64,000 nt of DNA, from the NCBI RefSeq assembly GCF_025602895.1, contig NW_026516261.1, positions 124,001 to 188,000 on the forward strand, in the 5' to 3' direction. Numbering within the stretch: the first letter of the stretch is position 1; the number at the start of each line of letters is the position of its first letter. Position numbers and translations under genes: made by a program. This DNA comes from Polychytrium aggregatum. Lineage: Eukaryota > Chytridiomycota > Chytridiomycetes > Polychytriales. The notes beneath the pieces were generated by a model, which ran no database searches, was not told the origin of the DNA, and worked only from the letters and a program-made list of their open reading frames with translations. Of this stretch, positions 1 through 10,692 are shown one piece after another.

Positions 1-1602
1 GGCGCCAGCGGTGCCAATGGCAATGTTCCGTCCTCAAGTACCTCTTCTGAAAACGTCTTTCGGGCAATGAAGCGGCGCATCGATAGCCTGGACCGCAAGA
101 GCGAGTTATTCGAGCAGTACATTGGCGAAATGGCCAAAGTCATGACAAACGTGTTTGCCAAGCTCGACACAGGCTACCAGCAACAGCTTACCGAGACCCA
201 GGCCAAGATGAACAGCACTCTGACGTTTTTACTGCAGAACATGGTGAGGTTCTCGTGCGGGATCGTGGTGGTGGTGGTGGTCCAAGGTCGATCGCTTTTG
301 ATAGAGCGGTGGTTGCCGAGCCCGGATCAGGCATCTGCATGCTACCAAGTCAAGTTGGTACTTTGGCCCGCTTGGAAACGGGGCGGTGTCATTGGCTCTT
401 GACTTGTATCAAGCGTTTGGCACCCCCGGATGCCTGATGGGCTCTCGGAGAGCCAATGCGGAGCGCATTCGATCACTTGCCGGCGCAGGACATCATCCAA
501 AGCAATCTAATGCCGTCTCTTCTATGCAGCATCGGCACTACGAGAAGACCTGGGGGGTGTCGATCGCCGAGCTCCGGTTGCAAAACGCGCAAATGTATAC
601 CGAGATCGAGGCGCTCCGTAACGAGGCAAGTCGTCTCTGCTGGTTGCTATCCCTACTGGTCCCGATTTAGTCTCTTATCCTGCACATCGCTACACAAACC
701 CTGCCATGGTCCGCATCGCTTTGGGTCTCGCCATCATTCGTGTGTGATTCGATTGGCCGAATAGTCAGGTCCTCGAAAGCGGATCATGTGCTTGTTGCTT
801 GGCTGTGCGGAGCTGTGCTTGTCTTCGTCCCGATACCATCGCCGAAAGGAGCCTCTCAGCAGCGACCGATTCTCGCGCGTTTGATGCCGTTTTGGCCACC
901 TTCCTCGACTCGGAAACGCTCACCAACCTCCCATTCTCTTGGCTTTTGCCAATGAATGCTGCAGCTGTTCCTACAGCGGATCGTCCTGGGCGCGATCCTT
1001 GTGTGGGTCCTCTTTCGCACTCAGATCCTGTTCCTGCTCAAGGGCATCCGCGAGACCTTTGAAATGAAAGACGAAGAGGAGGATGGCCCAGAATCCGCCC
1101 GAGGTGATCGTGGCTCGAGCCATTCGCTTCGGTCCACTGTGTCGACGCCCGAGCTGAGAACCGATGGCGATCTCAGGTATAGCTGGCCGTCCACTCCAAC
1201 CCCATATGCTTTAATGCCCCTCTGGGCCCTGAAGATTGCTCTGGCGGCGAGTTTCGGGTCACGAAATGTAGCCTCGAGGGACGTGCTCTGTCGAGCGGAC
1301 ATTCGAAGCGGCGGCGACAAGATGATGGCTGGACGACTTCGGGACAGCCTGGGCGACGATACTAATGCTGGTTGGATGTGTGGCACAGAACTACAGATCA
1401 ACCCGAGCGGCTCTCTCAGCGAAAGGCAAGTGCTCACGAGCGCCTGATGATGTGGTTCACCGTGAGTCTGGGTCTGTTGACCACTTGCTGATCGACCGCT
1501 GACTTTGGTATTGGTGATTTATCGCAGCAGAAGTACAAGCGCCGAGCCTCTCTCTTTGGGCCGCAGACACCTCTCCCCGCCGATTGGGGACGATCGCGTT
1601 GA
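1..1602 (+). CDS. SUN/SUCO (Slp1)-like membrane protein, C-terminal exons, 5' end outside window
   Basis: The frame is open from base 1. Exon 1-243 encodes a coiled coil with a run like VFRAMKRRIDSLDRKSELF, then a long Gln/Thr-rich helix. The coil resembles the segment that follows the SUN domain in SUCO/Slp1 (osteopotentia) ER and nuclear-envelope proteins. A GT-AG intron (244-529) leads to exon 530-625, more coiled coil. A GC-AG intron (626-964, donor GCAAGT) leads to an exon from 965 that encodes a hydrophobic span (about 968-1040, LGAILVWVLFRTQILFLL) followed by an acidic tail (EMKDEEEDGPE). All three joins keep phase 0. The 3' end is less certain: the last exon is probably 1528-1602, ending in a short basic tail (QKYKRRASLFG) before TGA. 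The SUN domain itself would lie upstream of the window. Family assignment rests on coil plus membrane-span layout, so it is moderate. Confidence 0.55.
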
Positions 1603-1740
1603 TGCACTCGGTCCAGGAGAGAGAGCGGGGTCAGGATCGTCCGAGAGCGCCCATGTCCAACAAGCAATACACGGCCAAAGCGATCATCGGCAGCCCCCGG
1701 GTGAAGAACTCGGGCTGCATCCACGCCGCGATCCCGCGAT

Positions 1741-1803
1741 CCACATTCCACATTCCACATTCCACATTCCGCATTCCGCATTCCGCATTCCGCATTCCGC
1801 ATT
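1741..1803. repeat. heptanucleotide tandem repeat, 9 units
   Basis: Four copies of CCACATT are followed directly by five copies of CCGCATT. A single A to G change separates the two blocks, so the array grew in two phases. It lies just downstream of the SUN-like gene. Confidence 0.95.
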
Positions 1804-2262
1804 GCGTGGCTACTGGGATTCTGGTCCTGTGGGTGGCATTTGTCGGCCGACACTTGGTGCTCATCGTTGTGGCACCGCCGCGCGCACCCCCGTCCTGTCC
1901 CGCGCACGAACGCGACGAGCCAACCCGATTTTGCCCAAGAGCGACAACCAGGCAGAACGAAGACCAAAAATGCTTCCTGGGGGCTCCAAGCGCCGTCTTC
2001 TTCTGGCCGGCTCTGTCTCGCATCGCCGCGATGGATATCAAATCCCTCCTCTGCTGCCTGCTGCCCCACAGCCCTGACGACGACAACGATGGCAGCGACG
2101 GCGGCTTGGTGGTTTCTCGGGCGGACGCTCGCACTGAGGCTGCCGTGCCTGCACGCGGGGTCCAATCTCTCGCAAAGACCGACCCTTTTGGCCCTTGGCT
2201 CCATCCCGTCGAGTGTCTCGTTGTAATGGCTCGAGACGAGCCCAACGCCTCTGCATCAGCAG

Positions 2263-2808
2263 CTATGAAGACGAATTGATGCTGGGCGGTAGATTCGGCT
2301 TGGGGGGGGGACTTTACAAGTTTGTCATTTCTGGAAGCCTGTATGTGTGAGAGTACATAACAAGACTTGATCGATTCCTGCATCGCGCCTGGCCAAAGTT
2401 CTCTCGCTTATGCACTGTAACTTACATTCGGGGCTTTCGCGGCTCCAATTACCCCATAGTCTTATTTCCGAGAACAAGATCTTTGAGATTGTCAACTCGT
2501 ATGGCTGGAAAGTCCTGTCTGAGACTCGAGAGCTGTCCCGAAGCCGTCTTGAAGCCGATCCGTCGATGAAGGATAATCCGCTGTTCCCGCTGCTTTATGT
2601 CACTATGGACATGTCGATCCAGATCAACAACACCAATACTCGTGCAATCTACCCAGCTCCCAGCCCTCCGGCTGATGAGATTGTGCACAAGTGCTTGAGA
2701 TATCTCTATCGAGTGGGATACTTCCCGGCCCCTTCGGTTTCTCCGTCACCGATGAAGGAGGAGGAGTATCCCGAGGTTTGCATCTTTGGCCGCACCGGCC
2801 GAAACTGA
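2263..2808 (+). CDS. hypothetical protein, two supported exons, start unresolved
   Basis: An exon ending at 2340 reads ..YEDELMLGGRFGLGGGLYKFVISGS and stops at a strong donor (GTATGT). The intron 2341-2457 ends in TAG. The join restores a codon and continues in frame as LISENKIFEIVNSYGWKVLSETRELS, through to a stop at 2808. No known domain was recognised. The 5' part is unclear: a possible first exon begins at 2032 (MDIKSLLCCLLPHSP..., cysteine-rich and possibly acylated), but no donor of matching phase was found. An internal start at 2279 is possible. The coding call rests on the clean splice join and ordinary amino-acid composition. Confidence 0.4.
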
Positions 2809-3720
2809 TTGCTATCGAATCCCCGAGCAAGCGCTGAAGTTGTTATTCTCTCTTGGCCGTTGCTTGAATCTCGGCTGTTTCTTTCGTATTCGATTCCATT
2901 TTGTTGTCACATGGCACTCACAAAGGTTCCGAGAATGGCAGTATGCCTGATTGCCTGTTACTCTTCCCGTCGTTCGGGACCAAAGAACCGTATGCACGTG
3001 CCCCTCTTCCCGCTTCTCTCCATTCTTTTCTCCCCTCTTCACTCTTCCCTCTTCCCCAGTTTCCAATGTTGATCGTCGCATTTGAGGTCTTGTGAATTGG
3101 AAAATATAGAGGTCATTGTGACTAAATCAGCAGCCATATTCCATTCTGGTTTCAGAGATTACCGTGACTCAGATGACGACACTTGAGTTGTTTCACTGTT
3201 GATCAGAATAGCAATGCACCATCCTCTACGAGATGAATAGACTGTTCTGACTGGGGCGACTCACTGTGCGTTCCAGGTCATGATCGCTCTGGCAACTTCT
3301 CCTGGAGGATGCCAGTGATCCATAACTAGTTGACGCAGATCAATGTTTGCTCAGATGTCTGGACATCCAAGATATTCACTGTTCTCCTCGAGGCTCGATC
3401 CAGATGCGCCCAGCCAACGAGGTCAACACCTCTCAGGGATGCGCTGGACATCTGGGGGCATTGGACCCGTCGCCCAACAATCCGGATGCCGCTATGCTGA
3501 CATGTCAATCGTTTGTCACACATGGGTGCCTCTGAATCATAACGATCGCTCTACGATATATGTGGGTTATGGGTACTCCGGGACTCAGAACGACGCAACG
3601 GGGCCACTATAAGGGATGGTGAAATATTCATTTTTATCAAGGTCTCTGACGCATACGTGCAAGGGAGGAGGTGCGGTTGGCGGCCAATTAAGGGCCTCGT
3701 CGGACCAGATGATTCATGAC
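2809..3720. other. intergenic, no gene seen
   Basis: Only short open frames of atypical composition are present on either strand. A pyrimidine-rich stretch (about 3000-3060) has repeated CTCTTCCC-type runs. No RNA gene or conserved motif was seen. Confidence 0.5.
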
Positions 3721-4948
3721 TTAGAGATCGCCGCCACGGGGTTTGACTGAGGGCGTCCAGCCGCTGATCTTGGGGACAGTAGTACTGTAGGTCTTGAATG
3801 CAGCAGTTGTGCCGGTAAGGTTCTCGATATGAGCGGGTGGGTTGTACTTGGCGGGCTTGGGCAGGGTCTTTTCAGTGGGGATATCGTCGGTCATGCGGTG
3901 GAGCCACTGGTGCCTTTGATCGGCCGCCCATTGGTGCGCATCGCGAGGGCGGTGCCGTCCGACGGAGTGGTACGTAATTGACGGAGAGTCCCGCCCAGAT
4001 CCGAGGTGTTCCATGGAGAGAGTCGATCAGTGGACGGTCGAGTAGGATTCAGGCAGGAAGTTTAAATAGGGGACAGGTAAGCTCTGTTGCCGGTCTCACG
4101 AGCCCATGCCCTTGAGGGCCGAGAGACGTGCATAAGTGCATCAAATTGCGACGTGAAGCCAAAGCAGCGCGCGAGACGGCTGTCACTCGGTGCCTGGCAC
4201 TTACCACTCCGGTGGGACCTGGGAGGCATCGGAGTTCCAGCGGCTGAAGAGAACCCAGCGGTCTCTCACTGAAGCACAGGGCGAACGGAGTTAACAAAGT
4301 CGGCAGGTCTCAGGAGTGGGACAGGCGTCGTCTCAATTGAACGGCCTGAAGAGTTCATCCAAAGTGGATGTCGGGGCAGCAGGGCGGGCACGGGATGGAC
4401 CAGTTGCGCAAAGAGCTGGATCAGCGTGGCCTATTGTCGCATCTCTCACCAACGACATCGTTCTTGTTTTCGTAGTACTCGTTTCCGAGGTAGTCCTTTC
4501 CAACAAACGTTCCAGCCTTGGCCTGATCACTACGGCAGTGCGAAGATCGAGAAAAATGCATGTGGTCGGTCAGATTGTAGGTTCCAAGGCAGGTTGTAGC
4601 ACAGCAGATGATCGCCGAGTCAGGACGATCGACGTTGTCGAGCGCTGGAGAACCAGCGGCGCGTCGTTGTTGGATAGGACAGAGTCGGCCGGATGTCCTA
4701 GCGTCTGAAACTGCTCGGGCAGGGCGAAGAGCATACATGGTGTTGTACTGCCAAACGACTCGCTTCCATCCATGGGCTTTGATGGCATCGATCTTGATGG
4801 AGAGAGCCAGGGAGAGTGGCATGTCAGAAAGGATGAATATCCGAGGAGGGGGAGAAAACGGATGGAACGATGACGGTGCATATGCCCTGCCGATCGGTAA
4901 GGCAGATTCATTTACCGTTTGAAAAAGTGTGTTTTTCCAGCTCGACAT
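3721..4948 (-). CDS. NDUFA12: NADH:ubiquinone oxidoreductase (complex I) subunit NDUFA12
   Basis: This is an accessory subunit of respiratory complex I in the mitochondrial inner membrane. Exons read on the minus strand are 4948-4916 (MSSWKNTLFQT), 4792-4737 (IDAIKAHGWKRVVWQYNT), 4529-4450 (AKAGTFVGKDYLGNEYYEN) and about 3995-3721 (HQWLHRMTDDIPTEK, then NLTGTTAAFKTYSTTVPKI, stop). The first three joins have GT-AG borders and matching phases. GTxVGxDxxGNxYYE, WLHxMTDD and NxTGT..YSTT are hallmarks of NDUFA12, and the summed length (about 148 aa) is normal for the family. Odd point: the third intron starts with GTGAG at 4449, but no AG acceptor exists between its likely end and an in-frame TGA at 4029-4027. 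A TG-ended junction near 3996 would restore VVG-RDSPSITY. The intron is therefore non-canonical, or the base sequence is wrong, or the gene is damaged. Confidence 0.85.
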
Positions 4949-5494
4949 GGCGCTGCAAGATTAGAGATGCGATGTAAGTCGCAGTGGCAGATGTCCAAAG
5001 GCGCGAAGATGGAGATCAGATGACGTCGAGGATGATCGAGAACGAGAGAAGTGTTTGACGACTTAATGGCGAGTGTCGGTCGAGGGCCCTGGGCACTGGG
5101 GCAGTGTGGTCGACGTGGCGCCGGGAATCGATCATCTCCGAGGAAGGAGCCGGAGAGTCGAGGGGTCTGGAGAACAGCCAGCGGCGCAGTCGACTTACCG
5201 ATTCGAGGGGACAGAGACGGATGGATGGACGGCGGGTCAGATGAAGCGCAAGAACAAAATCCCGAGCCAAAGAAACGCAAACGCCGAAAAGGCAGGAAAG
5301 GCGCAAGGCCGTGCGCAGCGCAGCGGCGCAGGGGAAAGGCCGGCGCAAGGAGCAAGAGCCTGGATCGATCCGGCTGGAGTGAGTCTCTCCGCCCCAAACA
5401 GCCCGTCCCTGGGTGGGTTCTGGCGGCTCTGCTTCCTCCATCGGCTGCTTCCTGCACCGGCTGCTTCACCGCTGCCGTGACCCTCGGAGCCACA

Positions 5495-7607
5495 ATGTCG
5501 CTCGACCCTCGCGACGGCCGCAGTAAAATGATCGAGCCTCCCGGTGGAAGCGGCGATCGCTTTGGCCAACAAGTTCAAGCTAGCCACGCCTCTTGTCGTC
5601 CGGAAGCGATCCCCGCGAGCGAAACTTCTCCACCCGCTTCTCCAGTCTTCAGTATTTCCAGGTCCCAAGTCCGCCAGCAGCTACATCAAATTGGTTGTGA
5701 CAACGCTCTCCAACTCGATGACTCGGTTTTGGATGAATTTATCCAAGAGCTCAGGGTTGCATACGAGGCCGAGATGAAATGGGTTGATAGAGAGCTGGAA
5801 TCCTTTCGGGAAATGAATCTTGCGAGCGAATCATGGCATGCCTCGCATAGTCAATCTGGCGACGACCTTTATGGTTTGTATCGATCATGGCGCAGCTTGT
5901 ATAGACATTCAACCTGACTCTAGAATGGGCGAGTGCGTGGTAGCCGCAATAGCCCCTGCCAATAGTGAGCTCTGTTACCAATTCTGGATATCGGTGCTCT
6001 GGACAAAGCCATGCAATTCGGCACCTGTGATGGACTTGCTCGATGGGAAGAACTGACGTCGATTCTCGCTTGCTTCGAATACCAAAAACCTTGTTCTGGA
6101 TCATAATGGGTCCGTTCCAGACGCTGGATTGGACATGTCTTGTCCTCAGACCAACGACACTGCATGCAACATTCAGCAGCCACAAGGCCGTTTTGTCGAA
6201 TCCGGCCGACCACCAGGCTCATCACCAATAGAAACCAACTTTGCCGCTTGTCAGACTGATTCCTTTCACACAAAGAGCGGCTTGCCTCAGCCTCAACAGC
6301 CAACTTGGATCAAGACAAGGGCTGGTCATCAAATCCCGGACTTTGACTTGGATGAGGTGAACTCGGCGCCGCTGCCTCAGACTCCCCCACCGCCGGCCGG
6401 TGGAACAACATTGTATGGATCGAATGACGGGATTCCCCGGAGCGACCTTCGCGATCCTGCTTCGTCAGGCGACACAATGGCGAGACATCAGCTATATCCC
6501 ATGGAGTCGCTTCAAAGACCCTTGGCTCCTGCTGACTATGGTCGCAAGTTCCCATTACCGTCGAGAGGCGTTCCATCGCAAGCAATTGAATGTGGATCGC
6601 AGCAACACGACGCCTACCCACAAGTCCGACGACGAACTCCCAATCCTCTCCTTTCACTTGAAACAGAGCAAGGGTCCGAGAGACCTAGCTCAACTGCCTA
6701 TGTCGATTTCAGCGCACCCACAAGCCGAGCCACTGCTCCAGTTACACACCATCTCAGTACATCAGCATCTGTGGGGCAACATGAACCGATTTCATCAGTG
6801 AATTATCAGCTGCCCAGTCCCAAGATGGATGCTCCGATTGAGAGCTTCTCCAGAAGCTTTTCTTCCTCAACTTCATCCGAGTCCATGCGCCTTCTCAAGG
6901 AAATAGAGATGGACATGCTGGCACGCGAGTCTGAATATCGTGTGCGCTTGACCGATCTTGATTTGCGTCCAATCCACAGAAGGATACGTCAACAGCAGGA
7001 GCGAAGAAGAGCAGCTAGCCACACACAGCAACTAATCGAGCCATTGGAAGGAGACGTTGAGAGTTATTCTCCGCCCCGATATTCACCTTTTGAAAGATCC
7101 AACCGGCGGTCAGATGGTGCGAAGTGGATCTCAAGCTCCACCATCTCTCCCAAACGCTATTCGACCAGTTTTGAGCCACTGGAGACGGCGCCACTGGAGA
7201 CTGAGCCGTCGCGAACCCCAAAGTCTCACCAGGCAGCAAGGCAAATCAGCAGAGGACCCAAAGCAAGAAATGGTGACGACGTAGCCCATGCACGAGAGCA
7301 AAGATCACAATTGCTGTACGATAAAAGTCATCAATATCCAGCGTTTGAATCGACAACGAGGACAAAGACGAGCGGTCAACGGGTCCAACTATGGACATCA
7401 CATGACGACATTGGCCAAGAATTAGGAGTAGGTCTCCCAAACGCTGTGCTGTATCTGGTGGCATTGCCAACGACTGCGCTCTCACTCTTACACATCTGCC
7501 ACCGACGAAATAGCTCGGTGCGGAATCATATTCATCAAGTGCGCCAGTTTCACCAACTTCGAGCTCAGCAAGCTCAAGTCATCATGGGAAAACATCCAAG
7601 AAACTGA
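5495..7607 (+). CDS. long low-complexity protein with an N-terminal HYLS1-like helical motif
   Basis: Exon 1 starts near 5495 (MSLDPRDGRSK...) and holds a conserved-looking helical block SQVRQQLHQIGCDNALQLDD and then VLDEFIQELRVAYEAE (about 5665-5775). This resembles the short N-terminal motif (VRxQLxxLG...VLxEFxxEL) of HYLS1-type centriole proteins of flagellated eukaryotes. Exon 2 probably starts at 6150 after a CTCAG acceptor and stays open to 7607. It is Ser/Pro/Gln-rich with a helix-forming stretch (LLKEIEMDMLARESEYRVRL, about 6890-6950). The C-terminal HYLS1 box was not found, so the protein may only share the helix. The intron (about 5870-6149) could not be placed exactly, and the true 3' end may involve a further intron after about 7420. 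Confidence 0.4.
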
Positions 7608-8192
7608 CTCGTCGGACGCGATGTATGTGTGCAAACGATAGTGCGGTAGCGAGATCGCCGATAAAGCTCTTGATGCCACCTTGAGTGTGACGAGATGAAC
7701 GCCAAGGCACTCCGAGAGCCATTTGTCGCTCTGAAGCTTTGAGCTTCGATTGCTATAGCCGAGTAGGCGATGGCATCGGGGATTTATGTGGGTAGAATTG
7801 GAAGGCAAGGAGCAGGAGTTCGCATGGACTGCCATCGGACTTGCCGAAACATTGACCCTTTGAATCAATCTACAATATCTCTCTGGAACAATAGACACCC
7901 CTCCAGCGGAGCCCGGGCGAGTCCCGAAGAAACACGACCCAGTCTCTCGATACCATCAGCACAAAGCGAGATGGGATAACGACAAATTTCTCAAACGTTT
8001 ATCTTGACGGCATGGCTAGTTCACTTGCATCAGGATGAGATCCAAGTTCAAGCCCCATCGCAGAATGCTTGGCCAAGTTCATATGACCTCGGAATGAAAA
8101 CTTTGATCAGGTTTTGAAATTTGATGGACAAAGTATCGCTGCTGATGATCGATGAAATTGGCGAGGCTGTTGGAAAAATGCCGGGAGTGCAA
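7608..8192. other. intergenic, no firm gene
   Basis: Open frames here are short. A minus-strand frame spanning 7898-7488 overlaps the end of the preceding gene and has no recognisable domain, so it is not called. Confidence 0.4.
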
Positions 8193-8670
8193 TCAGTAAG
8201 ACGATAGCTTCTTGTTCACCTTGCGGCCTTCTGGGAAAATGAAACGGGACAGTGTCCCATTTCTGAAGTGCTTGGCGGTATTGAGTGCCTTGGAGAATGC
8301 CAGGTGTTCGTCTCGAAGGAGGCGGCCAAGGATGTTTGAGAGTGGTAGCTCCTTCCACATCGGGAACTCGAACTGGCAGCCCATGGTGGCATCAGCCTTG
8401 TCGGTAAACTGGGCAAGGTCGTGGGCACCGGTATTGAGGTGGGCATAGATACGGATGACATCATTCTTGACGACGCTCGTGTCCTGGCAGAAGATGTGGA
8501 TCGAGAGGGAATGGTACTTGTCATTCGTGGTCCAAAGAGTCCTCTCTCAGTCGCCAGGCTGCACTACAGTGGACTGGTTTCATCCTCTCATGGTCTTACC
8601 ACATACGCTGGCGTGCCCCGGCCTCCCTGGGTCGGATCGAGGGTGGACCAGAAAGCTGCAGTGTGGCCAT
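8193..8670 (-). CDS. small two-exon hypothetical protein, 139 aa
   Basis: Exon 1 (8670-8600) encodes MATLQLSGPPSIRPREAGAR and ends at donor GTAAGA. The intron 8599-8542 is 58 nt and ends in GAGAGAG. Exon 2 (8541-8193) rejoins in phase 2 to give a TGG codon. It continues with IHIFCQDTSVVKNDVIRIYA, then AHLNTGAHDLAQFTDKAD, and ends FRNGTLSRFIFPEGRKV...SSY. The composition is that of a folded protein, with no signal peptide or membrane span. No family was recognised. The intron size and consensus borders make the gene model credible. Confidence 0.6.
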
Positions 8671-8714
8671 TTTCTTTCCTTGGCGGCTGGAGAGGCGAAC
8701 CTCTGCCCGTTTGG

Positions 8715-8764
8715 ATCCAGGCCATTCGTCGCCTTTGCCATCCAGGCCATTCGTCGCCTTTGCC
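8715..8764. repeat. 25-bp direct tandem repeat, two copies
   Basis: Two exact copies of a 25-base unit (8715-8739 and 8740-8764, beginning ATCCAGGCCATTCGTCGCC) are followed by a partial third start. It lies just upstream of the minus-strand gene that begins at 8670. Confidence 0.9.
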
Positions 8765-9108
8765 ATCCATTTGTCGGTACCATGTGGCGTGGGATGGTCT
8801 GGATCGTGCTCGCCATCTATGGTTGCAGAACGAGTATCGACAGTGGTGATAGAGTGGTCATTGTCGAGTCATCGGATGGTTCTCCCGGTCGATCAACATC
8901 AGCGGTTCTTATGGGACAGCACTGTTGTATATTGGATGCATTGGATGTATTGAATGCCAAATACAACACTACACGGCCATTGCCGCTTGATCGGGATCAC
9001 TTTGCAAGTCCACTCTTTGGTGTCATGGTGTCTTGGATGGGTAGGGGAGGCGCAGTTTGGTTGCATGTTCGCGCTGTGACATGGTTATTTGGGAGTGGAA
9101 ATTGGGAA

Positions 9109-10692
9109 TCAGGGCCATTTGCCGAGCCCCTCGAGGTTGATGATGGCAGGATTATTTCCATTCTCGGCGGACTTGCGGTACCAGAAGACGGCGGTGTCGA
9201 TGTCTCGAGGGACACCCCAGCCATTATCGTAGCAGTCGCCGAGAGCGTTTTGTCCGTCTCTATTGCCCTGCTCGGCCGACTTGCGGAACCACTCGGCTGC
9301 CTTGGTGCGGTCCTCGGTGACTCCCCATCCCCAGTAGTAGCAAAAACCAACGCTCCACTGTCCATATGAGTTGCCTTGGTTGGCCGACTTGCTGAACCGC
9401 TCGAATGCCGTCTTGTGGTCCTGCGATACTCCTCTGCCGTATTGATAGCACTCTCCGATCCAGAACTGGCTGTCGCTGTGGCCGTCGTTGGCGAGCTGTT
9501 CAAAGATACCAGCTGCCTTCTCCCGGTCATTTGTGGCTCCGAATTCTTGGAACACACACACAGCCATGAGATGTCTGCACAGCCAGTCCCTTTCAGATCC
9601 AAGCTGGCACAGCTCGAAGAACTTGCGGGGTGCGGGTAGGTCGGACTTGATTGGGGCCCAATTCGCTGCCAGACATTCGCCTTCCCCGAGTGGGAACTCA
9701 TCCGACTTGTTCTCTCGAATGATCTTGGTACCCATTGGCTCGTCGCGCACGGTGCCCCGGCCGAGGTAGTGCATCCACCCGACCATGTGGGTGGCGATGG
9801 GTTTGATGACTGGGTCAGTCGACTTGGTGCTCACTTCCTGCCAATGGTTGAGAGCAGCGACATCGCTCTGTTCGACATTGTGGCCAACGAACGAGAACCA
9901 TCCTCGGAGGAACACGATATGGAGTCGACCATCCTCGCTGCCCTGGTCGGCGGCCTTGGAATACCATTCGATCGCGTTGTTATAATCTTGCTCGACACCC
10001 TCGCCATTCTCAAAGTATTGGCCGAGGGCAATTTGCGCCCGAGGGATTCCACGATCTGCAAGATTGCGATACAGCTCGACGGCCTTGGTGTGATCTTTGT
10101 CGACCATGACACCGTTGCGATAGCATTCGGCCAGGCGAAACTGTGCCATCGGATGTTGGGCTTGGGCGGCACTCTCCAAATGGTGGAATATCTGCTGACG
10201 GTTGGTGTACTCTTCAGGCTCATCGTCATCGTCTGTTTGTGAGTCGATCTCAGATTGCAGCATTCGAGCCAAGAGATACGAGGCAGCACCATTGCCCATA
10301 TCGGCTTGATCTTCGAGCCAGGATCGGTCGGCTGTGACCGGATCGTCGCAATGCAGCGATATGGCAATCAAGTCGCTCGGTGTGAGACCGATTCGCATCT
10401 GTCCATCTGGATTGCACAAGCCTGCATTCTGGCACCAGCTGTGGAAGCGAGCCACCTTGGAGCTCAGGAGAGGCTGGACATGCCTACACACTCGGAGGAG
10501 AGCCTTGATGGTGCTGTGATCGAGGGCAAGCTGGAAGCTGTCGTTGCAGCATATGATGGTGAAGATATCTGGGCTGTGCTCGAGTGAGAATTGGGTGATA
10601 TCGGGCATCGACGAGGTTGCTCTGGTTTCAGCTTGAGCTTGGTGAGTGGGAGATGACTCCGTGGTTGGAGCAGACTCGATCATGCTGGCCAT
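9109..10692 (-). CDS. Sel1-repeat (SLR/TPR-like) protein, 527 aa
   Basis: A single uninterrupted frame starts at MASMIESAPTTES. An N-terminal region of about 180 residues is predicted helical. It is followed by a series of Sel1-like repeats of about 36 residues, each with the consensus A..LG.CY..G.GV..D...A..W..KAA..G. Examples are FRLAECYRNGVMVDKDHTKA, LGQYFENGEGVEQDYNNAIE, IGECYQYGRGVSQDHKTAFE and LGDCYDNGWGVPRDIDTAVF. Sel1 repeats form alpha-solenoids that scaffold protein complexes (for example ER quality control or chitin synthase activation). The specific partner cannot be told. The start at 10692 is chosen because the frame further upstream is atypical. A second Sel1 gene lies at 13466-14643 on the other strand. 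Confidence 0.9.
   Translation of the reverse strand: MASMIESAPTTESSPTHQAQAETRATSSMPDITQFSLEHSPDIFTIICCNDSFQLALDHSTIKALLRVCRHVQPLLSSKVARFHSWCQNAGLCNPDGQMRIGLTPSDLIAISLHCDDPVTADRSWLEDQADMGNGAASYLLARMLQSEIDSQTDDDDEPEEYTNRQQIFHHLESAAQAQHPMAQFRLAECYRNGVMVDKDHTKAVELYRNLADRGIPRAQIALGQYFENGEGVEQDYNNAIEWYSKAADQGSEDGRLHIVFLRGWFSFVGHNVEQSDVAALNHWQEVSTKSTDPVIKPIATHMVGWMHYLGRGTVRDEPMGTKIIRENKSDEFPLGEGECLAANWAPIKSDLPAPRKFFELCQLGSERDWLCRHLMAVCVFQEFGATNDREKAAGIFEQLANDGHSDSQFWIGECYQYGRGVSQDHKTAFERFSKSANQGNSYGQWSVGFCYYWGWGVTEDRTKAAEWFRKSAEQGNRDGQNALGDCYDNGWGVPRDIDTAVFWYRKSAENGNNPAIINLEGLGKWP

Noticed and set aside
1434-2383. Several long overlapping frames on both strands at 1.4-2.4 kb
   Set aside because: They run through the heptamer repeat and have low-complexity, Arg/Ala-rich composition typical of GC-rich non-coding sequence.
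4050-4300. Short minus-strand frame inside the NDUFA12 region
   Set aside because: It lies within the large third intron and has no family match.
7488-7898. Minus-strand open frame of 136 codons overlapping the end of the 5495-7607 gene
   Set aside because: No recognised domain, overlaps another coding candidate, and no intron signals support it. Left uncalled, though the plus-strand reading there is not certain either.
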